NCBI GenBank assembly: GCA_030248215.1
Contig: JASANG010003377.1
Span: 62,001-126,000, forward strand
From: Enoplolaimus lenunculus
Taxonomy: Eukaryota > Nematoda > Enoplea > Enoplida > Thoracostomopsidae
Direction of reading: 5' to 3'
DNA: 64,000 nt
Under the pieces are notes generated by a model. That model did no database searches. It saw only the letters and a list, made by a program, of their open reading frames with translations, and was not told the DNA's origin. Shown here one piece after another: positions 23,101 to 35,100 of the stretch (position 1 is its first letter; each line of letters starts with the position of its first letter). Position numbers and translations under genes: made by a program.

Positions 23101-26100
23101 CTATTTGAGAAAATTACCTGAACCGGAACCGGAAAATGAAAAATACATGCCACCGAAAAATTCATTTTAATTTTCGTTTTGCAATATTTTTGGTGAAATA
23201 ACCCTAGTTGGAGATACGTATTCACTTTATCTGCTGTATTTTAAATTATCATAATCCACGGAAGCAAAATCTACCTTCGATGGTTTATTTTCGGCAATTG
23301 TCAAGGTTGAATCTAATAATTTTATCGTCATTTTTTAGCAAAATATCTTAATTTCCACTGACCAAATTTTAATGCCGAAATTTTAAATTCCGGTAAAAAT
23401 TTGCCGGGACCGGAACCAGAAGGTGAAAAAATGCCGGAACCGGAATTCCGGTTGCTCCCTGATGTATATATATTTCTTGCCCTCTGTACAAGAGCTCTGG
23501 GATTTGCCTCAGCAGAGTTGTTAGTATTTAGGTATTAGGGATTGACCTGATATCCGGTTCCGGTTTAATATGTTGCAAAACACCGACAACAGTATCCGGA
23601 ATAAGGGTACCGGATAGTGGCGGTTGTGGTACCAAATATCGTAAAACTACTTTTTGCACGTCGAAATACTAGATATTTTGCAGCGACTGTAATTCATACA
23701 TATTTTTGCACAAATCGAATACTTCCAACAGTGTACAATTTTAGATCATATATCCGGTTAACATCCGGTTTCGGCACAAAGCTTACTATCCGACTATGGT
23801 TCCGGTATTCGCTAAAATTAATATAACCTCGATCCCTGGTATTTATATACACTTTAGGACAACGGATTTCTAGCGGCAGTGTTTCGTTATCGATCAAAAG
23901 TTGCAAAGTCCAAAGGAACGTTTCACGATGCGATATTAAACAATGATTGTGATAAGTGCAGCAAGGAGGGTATGCTGGATTTGAGCGATTTGTCAATTAA
24001 CCAGACTGGTCTGCGTCAAATTTCATCGCGTGGTTTGAAGGTTAAACATTTTTAATAGGCAGTTATATATTTTATAGAAGTACATGTCGTGATACATATA
24101 ATATAGATGTCCCGGCATTGGGGCCAACACGTTATTTGTCGTACCATAACCGGCGCCAGTTTTCATACGCAATCCATTATCGACTCGCATGAAAATCAAT
24201 CCTGTCACGCTCAGTTCTTGTTTAAAAATATGAAAATCACAGGGAGCACCAAATTTCAACACGATGTTTAAAACTGAGGCTAATCAGTTAGTGAAACTTG
24301 CATCGTTGTGTAATAAACCATAAAATATGTTTCAGATTTATATTTTCAAACGTGGGTATTTAAATCAACCTCTAATTGCTGTATCTAAGATTACTGCACT
24401 TACACGGTATTACTTGTTTTGTTTTTCCACGTTTAAAGGTCAAAACGTGTTTCATCATTGTTTTTGCAAGGCTCATATCAGGGTGGAACCGGAATTACAA
24501 CTTACCGGAACCGGGATTTGAAAAATTACCGGAACCGGAAAATCAAAAATACATGTTACCAAAAAAATTCATTTTAAATTTTGTTTTTTGTAATATTGAT
24601 GAAATAACCCTGGTTGGAGATAGGTCTTCACTTTATTTGCTGTGTTTTAGATTTTCGAAACGAAATCTACCTTCGATATTTTATTTTCTGCGATTGTCAA
24701 GGTTTGCATACTATACTAATAATAAAACCTATTTAATTTTTTAATCGTCATTTTTTAGTAAAATACCATATTTTCCGCCGACCAAGTGTAATACCGAAAT
24801 TTTAAATTCCGGTATAAATTTGCCGGACCGGAACTGGAAGGTGAAAAAATGCCGGAACCGGAATTCCGGTTGCACCCTGGTATATATATATTGCCCTTGG
24901 TACAAGTGCTCTGTGACTTGCTTCAACAAAGTCGGTAGTATTTATTAGGGATTGACCGGATATCCGGTTCCGGTTTAACATCATGCAAAGCACCGACAGC
25001 CGTATCCGGAATAAGCCTACCGGATAGCTGCGGTTGTGGTTCCAAATATCATAAAACTGCTTTTTGCAAGTCGAAATACTAGATATATATTTTATAATAT
25101 ATTATATATATCAGGGTGCAACCCGAATTCCGATCACGGTACCGACATTTTCCACCTTCGGTTCCGGTAAATTTGTACCAGAATTAAAAAATTTTATTAA
25201 AATTTGGTTGGTGGAAATTGAGATATTTGCTGCAAATTGACGATAAAAATTTAATAGATTTTTAGTATAGTATGTAAACCTCGACAATCGCCGAAAATCA
25301 ATCGTCGAACGTAGATTTTGCTTCTATGGATTATGAAAATCTAAAATACAGCAGATAAAGTTAATACCTATCTTCAACTAAGGGTTATTTCGCGAATAAT
25401 GCAAAAAAAGAAAATTAACATGAATTTTTCGGTGTCATGTATTTTTCACTTTCCGGTTCCTGTATCGGTAAATTGTAATTCCGGTTGCACCCTGTTATAT
25501 AGGTAACTAGTGTAAGGTAAATTGGTGTAAAATTATATATACGTAGTACGTACATACTAATAAGCATCACGGCGCAGTCATCCTGTCATTTATCCCAAGT
25601 TTTGTAATTTGCTCTGCGCGCATAGTCTAAATTGTTTCATTCAGCAGATGATACACTTAGTCGAGGCCTGACTTATTTTACAGGAGCTTGCAGCGAAACT
25701 CAATCAGAGTTTGGTCTCCTCGACGTGCGATTATGACGAGCAAGCGGCTGTTTGTAAACATCGTGGTCTCTTTGCAGCAATGGAATTTATTCAACACCTG
25801 AAAGAGGAACGCGCAAAGCTGACCAAAAGACCAGGTAGGACTAGAAACTTGAAGGTGAACGTCTGATTTACTGACAAAATTAACTTCAACAGTGGAATAA
25901 CAATATCGTTTGATGTTTGCTGCCAAATATAATACACATTATTATGAAAGCAGCAACATTGAATATGACTCATGCGCATCTGGATAACGAATCCGGGTAT
26001 CTAAGTTTTTTACCAAAATCGAAACTAGATAATCACCGGCAGGGATGTGCGGTCTCGGTCAAAAACCTAGACCGAGACCGAGACCCGGTCTCGGTGCCAA

Positions 26101-29100
26101 TTTTTGACCGTTACCGAGCATAAAAATAAAATTTTTTCTAACAAAAGTTTTGAATGTTTTTTCGTATGTACTTCTGTGTCATTCTAGCATAATAAAATGT
26201 TGCATCTGCTCAAAATTTATAATAAACAAAAATTATCGCAAAATTTGCTAATAATATTACTAAAAACAGCAAAAATTTAAAATCAAAAATCAACGACTAC
26301 GTACAACTGACGTCCGTTTATTATGAACGTTGAGCAGAAAAAACGGGTACTAGTCTTTGTTTTTTGGTCTCGGTTTGAAACCTACCGAGACTCAAAGGAC
26401 CGAGACCAAGACCAGCCAAATGCCGAGACTTACCGAGACCGAGACAGCACATCCCTGTTCATCGGTATATATCATCTAAATGGGTACTGTTCGGAGCAGG
26501 GATAGGAGACTCGGCAAGTTTCAGTATTGGGCAGGTCTCTTTTTTGAGCCTCTGTGGTTTCAAAGCGAGACCAGAAGACAAGAATTCAGCAAATGTGTCG
26601 CTGCATTGTTGAAGTAAGTGATGCCCGATGAATAAAATTTCGCTGCGAATCGGTGAATTTTCATAGTTACGCAATAATTATGATCAGATATTCTGAAAAA
26701 ACTCAACAACGATGAAAAATGCAAATAAACTGCGGTAAACCCACTAGAAATAATTTATTTTGAAAATTTTAATTTTTTCGGTTATTACCAAAAATTGACC
26801 GAGACCGAGAATTTTCGTGGACGGTGTAGGTTTTTAACCGAAACCGGCCATCTCTCAGGGTTGCTTTCCGGAAAAAAAATTCCCGCAAAAATGATTTTTC
26901 CCATTTTTTTCGGGGGGGGGGGTGAAAAATGGAAAAAAATTTGAATGATTCTTTAACATAATTTGGAACTAAATGTGATATATAATATATAAATAAAATA
27001 ACGTTTTTAGATGACATGTAACGACATGTACGTAACTAATTTAAATGCAAAACATTAACAGTGACCTGTGTATATGTCCACCAAGACACATCTTCGAAAA
27101 GAGTCAAAATTGCAGCATATAAATAAATACATGAATGGATTTCTGAATTAAACCTTTGCCAGGGCGCAACGGAATTCCGGTTCCGGCATTTTTTCACCTT
27201 CCGGTTCCGGTAAATTTTTACCGGATTTAAAAATTCCGGTGTTATAATTTGACCGTTTTCTTAACTTTGCTAATTTTTAAGAATCTCTTTTGAAAGCCAC
27301 TTGTACTTCTAGTGTTTTTGAATAGCTTGTTCATGTTGTGGTTATTGTTGTGTACAAATACATTTTACTGGAAATGTATATATACATCTTGACAATCACA
27401 GAATATAAGCAATTGATGGTGGATTTCACTTCAGTCGATGATGAAAATCTAAAATACAACAAATAAAACAAATACGTACCTATGTTCGACTAAGGTTATT
27501 TCACAAATAACAGAGCAAAAATAAGATTAAATTGAAATTTTTGGTGAAATGCATTTTTCACTTTCTGGTTCCGGTAAATTGTAATTCTGGTTGCACCCTG
27601 ACCTTTGCCACGAGACTTAATGCAGAAACTAAAACTACATATGCATCTCGTTCGGTTCGCTCACCAGGTTTCGTCGACAGTGCCGTCAAACTTAGGGCGC
27701 TCAAAATTGAAAGCTTGCCTTTACCGTATGATTTAACACAATAATTTGTCAAGCTTCAACCTCGCTTTGCTCGCGAGGTTGCAGCACTTTAGAGGCGTTC
27801 ATGTCAGAAAAACCCAAAGGTGTCTTGGAATTTAATTTATAGTTACAAAAACAAGTGTGACTTGTATAGCTCGCTCCACTCATGAGTTTTTGATGTCCTG
27901 ACGACCTCCACCGATTATTCCACGTTTAAACTTAATTTTTAAAACAGGCTCAAGTTCCCCCAATGTGATTATTTTATTACATTATGACAAGGACGGCTTA
28001 AGCTTAGCTTTACGCTTCAGCTTTGACAAATGCGTGTGGAAGTAAACAAGTAAATATAATTACACAGCACAAGCAAAATAAATACGTAAGCTTTTTACAG
28101 AGTTGATCTCCATTAATGGTTTTTTAATAATTCACTTAAGTTCATTTTCATATGTCTTTAACGTCTGGTAAATAGTTTTATAAAAGTTTTCAATCGTTGA
28201 GTTTCTGCCACCATTCCCAAGTGATAAATAAAGTAAAAAAAATAAGGTTCGGCCTCGGCGGCAATTCTTTAGTTTAACTGCATAACATAATGACAATTCT
28301 GAGCAGATAAAAAATTGAAACGTATGTTGGAAAATCTTTTTTATTTTCTGTAACGGGTAAAATTGACGTTTACTGAGACCACAAGTCTCGGTATGTTGGC
28401 TCTGGGTCTCGGTCTCGCTTTTTTGACCGAGACCGCCCATCCCTGCTGGCGTATAATTTTGGGCATCTGGTCAGAGAAACAGTTATCTCTGTTTCGTTTA
28501 CGTATGAAAACTAATGAAATGGGCTTCTGTCATAGAATTATAATCGTTTATGATGATTACAGTTTAAATCTTGGCATTTTATAATGATGTAACGTAATAT
28601 TCTATCGATTGTTTACGGTAAATTAATATTCGGTCTTACCTGCGCATATTCGGTCGCCCCTGATACGTACGTATACATAATGAATAAGTTAATTATTTCA
28701 GGTCGTAAAAAGCAGCGTAGAGTCAGTTCTGGTAAAAAGCGACCTACCATGAAGGATTCAAGACCTGTATTAGCCGACACAGCATGTGACCAGAAAACAT
28801 ACATTGATTTGACGACCGAAAGCAGCGATTCTGAATGGGTTACTGACAGCGATGACGACTTTTGTTTTGAAGACACTATCGACGGACCAGTGCTTAAGGA
28901 TTACAATTTTGTCGCTTCCACATTAAGTGAAGAAGCGGACGTAGACACGGTATATTATAAACGACTTTTTTGATGCTGATGTGTTTATGTACTTTTTCCC
29001 TTATTTGCTCAACCGGGAGAAACAGGTGGGCAGATGGCGCGGTAAACGCGACATTTTGATCCCCCCCCGGGAAGAAATTTTGTAAAAATAGAAATTTTAG

Positions 29101-32100
29101 AAAATATTGGTAATTTGTGCTCATTCGAAAGCGCAGAGCGAGAGCCTGAAGAATACGATTTTGAGAATGTGGAATAGTTAAAAAGTGCACTAAAAACCGC
29201 AAATATTGATCCCAGGAACGTGAAATGCTGCAACTGTTTAACACGGAAACACTAGAGCAGATTAACTCATTTTTGCCATGTGCGGGGGGGATAAAATGAA
29301 ACCAAGATGGTTTGATTTGGTCCACCCGTTAAGGAGTTTTACCAAAAATGTTAAAAATTCCGGTGTGGTAAAAATGTCGCGTTTTCCGCAAATCTCCTTA
29401 GCTGTGTCGCATGCATTGAATAAAACCACATAATTGAATAAAACCACATAATTGAATAAAACCACATAAACTGCAGTTGAAATATGCCGTTAAATAAAAG
29501 CATGGTTTAGTCCAGTTTCAGTACTTACTGTTACCCAACATAAACGCATAAACCAAGCAGGGTACGACCGCGTATGGCGGCTCCGACAAAAGATCGATAT
29601 CTGACCCAGGTATTATATGTTTCCGGATATTTATCACTAGAAATAATTATGTTATAACCAGGAATGTGAAGTATCTGTCTCGGTAAATCTCGGGATTTGG
29701 ATGGTCTCGGTTTTTTGAGTCTCGGTAGTTTTCAAACCGAGACCAAAGGAGAAAGACAAGTTCCAACTTTTTTCTGCTCAATCTTCACTATAAACGAACA
29801 TGAGTTGTGTTTGTTGATTTTTGTCATTTTTGACTATAAATTTTTTGCCGTTTTTCGTAGTATTGTTAGGATTTAATTGTTTGTCAAAACACAGATAGTT
29901 GTATTTAAAATGTATTTTCAGTTTTAAAACATTTAACGAATCGTGCTAAAATATTTAAAAGTTCCAATTACAGCTAAAATATTTTGATAAACCGAAGAAG
30001 CGTTTACTATTAATAGGACTTAAGTAAAATACGGCGATTGACGATCATTTTCGTTGGAAAAAAACTGAAAGCGCAGTTTTGATACTGAAAGCGGTTTCTT
30101 TTTTATCGTCGTCTTTGGTGTGGTGTGTTATAGTCCCCAATATTTTTAAGCCAGAATGACACAGAAGTACAAAAAACATTCGAAACTTTTGTTATATATA
30201 TATAATTTGAATAATGGTCCAGTAGCACTCTTGATTTTAGGTAATAGTGAGTATCGTAGATATTACCATTGAACATGAGACGTCTAACGTGGTGAGCTAC
30301 TATTTTTGTGTGATATTTTATTGTTTCAGACAGAATTGGCATACAAGCTGGACCGGTTAACGGTTAAAAATGCTGGTAAAAGTTCAAAGAAGAGAACGGA
30401 TTGGCGTAGACAACGAATAGTTAGCATTTCAAATATTTCAGTTTTTAATTTACCATATTATTTCTGTATTGCATTGCACAACCGAAATTTTAAATCGTGG
30501 ATATTTGGTAGAACAAACAGTGCACCCAACCAAATTTAGAAATTTAATGAAGCCTGTTCTGAACGCCACCAATGTGATTGTCTTGAGGCTAAGGTTTTGT
30601 TGTGTCCACAAGTGAGTCTGGACTCACATGTTCTCTACGGGATGCAAAAACACAGGTTGGACGCACTCTTTACTCAGCAGGCTAACAAAAAAATTTTGCT
30701 AAACCGGAATGAAGGATTTATTTTAAGCGTCCCGGATAACCAACCGAACGTGCTACAGCTCAAGTTAAAATTTCTGGCGTGCACACATATGTGTGTAAAT
30801 CGATTACAACCCACGCTGAGATTGGCCTATGACACATCCCTAGGCTTATGCTCACATGGACTTGAAACTAAAATGTTTCTGGCTTTCAAACAATTTCGTT
30901 GACATCGTAAATGTGTTCCTCAATCGCTCTAACGGCATTTTCAACTTTCGTGGTGTTAAAGCCGTCAAAAGGCTGCTTATCGTAAATGAGTTCCGGATCA
31001 TCTGCGCTGTTCGTCTGGATGTCAATATGAACGTCTGCTTCGTCTCTATCCTTGTTATTGAGCGAAGCGAAATTTTTTGTTGGAACTGTCATCCTGGGGT
31101 GTTAACCTCGCATTGGTGTTTTAAAATTTTAAGTCGTTTATTAGTTACACGCAAATTTTCATAATTGGTTTTGCCTAAATTAACACTTTTTAATATATTT
31201 CACTAATAAATTATTAGGGTTACAAGCTATCTAATTTCAGCAATAAAAGGTTTTTGGGTTCAAGCACTCTGAATAAATTGTCTACAAACTTTCAAAACGC
31301 ATAATTTAATAGTTAGCTATTAGCTAATGTTTATATTAGCATAATTAATAAGCGTAAATTAATACTTTTTGCAATATTTCTGCTTTTTACAAGTAAGCTT
31401 CTTTTATATCTGACTGCGATTACATTTCTGGGCAAGTCAAGATGTTCAAGTTTTGATACGTTTTAGCTATTTTTTACTTATGTAAGCGAGCGAGAGAGTT
31501 AAACGCATTTTTTTTACATTAATAATATTCAATTTATCAGCAGCAATTATGAATTTTATAAAAGATGAAAACCTTGAGCATGCCAAAAATACAGCGAAAA
31601 ATAAATTATTTCAACGTATACTATATCCGGTTCCTGTAAAAAATCTCAAAACCCGATTCCGGTATCTGGTAAATTAATATACGGTCAGGCCCTGCGACTG
31701 AGGTAGGTAGTCGCTTTCTAGACCAACTAAAATAAATTAAATGAAGTTATTTCAGTTACGAGTGCAGAGACAGATTTACACGCAAACTGGGATTTGGATA
31801 CCATACAGTGCAAATATGGCGCAGGATGTCCAGAAGTTTGGATACGACAGGAAGTTCCGGAAATTAAGCATCAACCGGTCGGGACTTTCCATATCATTTC
31901 AGAGTTCTTTGCCGCGACAATCTGCGTCAAAACCTGCATCTTTCTATGTGAGTTCAAAATAAAATTAAAAAGTTTCGGCAAAATTTTATTGAGCGAAGCG
32001 AAACTACGACCGAAGCTCGGAGTTTCGCGAAGCATTTTATGTTTTGTGCTTGGGGGTCGAAAGGTGGATGTCCGTCTGTCCGTCCGAAAAGAATCTCAGG

Positions 32101-35100
32101 AACGGCTGAACCGATTTTGATAAACTTTTTTGTTTGAAAGCCAATAATCCTGGGGTGTTAACCTCGCATTGGGGTTTTAAAATTTGGAGCCGTTTATTAG
32201 CTACAGGCTAATTTGCATAATTAATTAAGCCTGAATTAGTACTTTCCACAATATTTCATTTCAGCACTAAAGGGTTTTTAGGTGCAAGCAATTTGAGTAA
32301 ATAGTTTACAAACATCCAAAACCGATAATTGAATAGTTAGCTAATAGTTAATTTGCATATTAGCTTAATTGACAAGACAAAATTAGGATTTTTTAAATTT
32401 CCAAAAATTATACGGTGGCTGAAGGGTTTTTGGGTGCGAGGAATCTGAGGAAATGGCGTACAAACCTCCAAAACCGATAAATGAATAGTTAGCTAATAAC
32501 TAATTTGCATATTACCGTAATTGCTTACGTGTGTTCGAGCTTCGCTCAGTAAATGTAGTCCCACTACGACTGGTATTTATAACTATCACATTTGAACCAC
32601 CAATGAAAAATTTAGGTAAAACCCATTGCGACAACTAGATCACTGTCCTATTTATGTACTACGCAGTAAATGTCAGGGTGCCAGACGGAACTGAACTATA
32701 TTGGAATTGCTATTAGGTACTGGAATCGGAAATCTGTACCAGAAGATTAACTGAAAATTTCGGAACCGATAGTTTGTGACTTTCTTATATGGTGAGCCCT
32801 ATGATAATATAAAATTTCTATGTTTCCTTGCAATCCTTATAGAGGGTCTATGCTGCTTACGGTTTGCAAAAAGTTCGTGTGCACATTGTTATCCACAATG
32901 TAACATAGCAGACTTCAGAATTATAAAAAGCATAAGATAATAGCAAAGCAAAAACTAAACGAACAAATTTCAATTGTGATCGTATATATCTGCAATTGGA
33001 TCTGGTTTGAATCGGAATTCCAGCCGGATTGCGAATTCCGTGTGCACCCTGGTAAACATAGCGAAATTTTTTACTTGTGCATTTTTACACTCTCGAATTA
33101 TACGTTGTCTGCTCAATGAGGACTGTCATATTTTGTGTGTTAACATTAGAATATTGTAATTTTTAAATATCATATTTTTAGGATTCTCCTGCAAAGAATG
33201 AACCTGAGCTCAGTGATCGTGCAACAAGGTTGCGCGCTAGATTACTACGTAATGAGAATATTGACAAAACTGAACATGCAGTAAGTTTGCTGGTGGGTGC
33301 TGGGAGATTAAATTTTTATAGGAGGTGAAAATGATTTTAAATTGATTTTTAGCGCGTAGTTAATGAATGATGTTTATTTGCTTGTTTTGGACATATTTTT
33401 ATTAGTTATATCTGTGCCGATTCCAACTTTAGTACACCATGCTTAATGAACAGATTGAATACTACATTACATCATTATGCGAACTCTTAAACTTTAAGCA
33501 TCGTAAACGATTGTTACTCACGAAAAGTGCTGATTACTGTCGATGCTGATTAATCGATAGATCCCTAATTTTTATGTAGCTTAGTTAACTAAACGTATTT
33601 TGTTGAACAAACCTGTGTAAAACATAAAGTCGATTCAAAATTATCTTTCTTTTTATAATATTAATAACCGAAGAATGAGTTTGTAGCGGAAAGTGAGCGG
33701 ATTCAGGCAGTTATAGTATGGCGTTGCATTATCGTATTCTAATTACTGGGTATCTATCCATTTTAAAGTAAGAAACTTTTACTTTTTGCATTTTTAACCG
33801 AATTATACGTTGTCCAAGTTTTCCTCTTAGATAATTTAAAATGTTTCCCTGAGGACTGTCATATTTTGTGTTAACATTAGAATATTGTAATTTTTAGATA
33901 TATTTGTTTTAGGATTCTCCTGCAAAGAATGAACCTGAGCCCAGTGATCGTGTAAAAAGGTTTCACGCTAGATTGCTGCGTAATCAGAATAATGACAAGA
34001 CTGAACATTCAGTAAGTTTACTGTTGGGTGCTGGGAGATTAATTTTTTAAAAAATGAAACTGATTTTAAATTGATTTTTAGCACGTGGTTAATGAATGAT
34101 GTTCATATTCTTGTTTTGGACATATTTTTATTCGTGATGTGCAGATTCCAACTTTAGTACACCATGCTTATCGAACAGATTGAATACCACATTACATCAT
34201 TATGCGAACTCTTAAACTTTAAGCATCGGAAACGATTGTTACTCACGAAAATTGCTGATAACTGCCGATGCTGATTAATCGATGCATCCCAAATTTTTAT
34301 CTAGTTTAGTTAACTAAAGATATTTTGTTGAACAAACTTTCTGTTGAAAGTATGAAGGCGGTTCAAAATTGTCTTTCTTTTCATATTATTAACCTAAGAA
34401 TGAGTTTGTACCGGAAAGTGAGCGGATTCAGGCAGTTATAGTATGGTGTTGCATTATCGTATTCTAATTAATGGGTATCTGTCCATTTTAGGAAAAGAAA
34501 GCTACAATAACCTCTGAAACTGAAGCGGTCTCGCCATTAAAGACTATTGATCTAACGCTCCAAACAACTCCAAAACAAAGTTTGCCTTTAAGCAATGATT
34601 CCATCAGTGAATATAGCACAGAGTTTCTAACACCTCCTTTGCCCAGGGAGTGTGCAGTTAAATTACCACGACAGATTCATGAAGGAAAAGCCATAGTTAG
34701 TTTATCGCCTTCTGGTTGCCGGTCAATGAAAGCTGCCGGATTGGATCATCCAGATGTCGGGATTTGTGTTGATAAAGCATCTCGGATGCCTACAGAGGAA
34801 AATTCGACATCCCAGATTCCTACAGAGCAAAATTCGACAGATGTCGACGCAATACCGGTCGAAGATTGGCGACTGGACCCTAAGAAAACGGTAACTATTT
34901 GCTTTTAAGGCGGTGAAATCTATAGGATCTCAAGAACTAGTTATAGTAGCCGTGTTCTGTTGCATTAAATGTGATTGTTTCGATTATGTCAGTGAACAGC
35001 TTTTTAGCTTACTTAAGGCTAAGTTTGAATAGGTTACAGGACAGGCAAAGTGTTCTGGCGCGGTACAAGTGGAGTTTTTTGTGTTATGTTACATGACTGT

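Larger units (their letters stand above)
33088..34490 (+). repeat. tandem duplication of about 700 bp carrying a 99-nt exon
   Basis: Two adjacent units (about 33088-33787 and 33788-34490) repeat the end of one intron, a 99-nt exon and most of the next intron. Each unit contains a family H remnant (33414-33568 and 34136-34290). The intron parts differ only by scattered changes and small indels. Confidence 0.93.
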
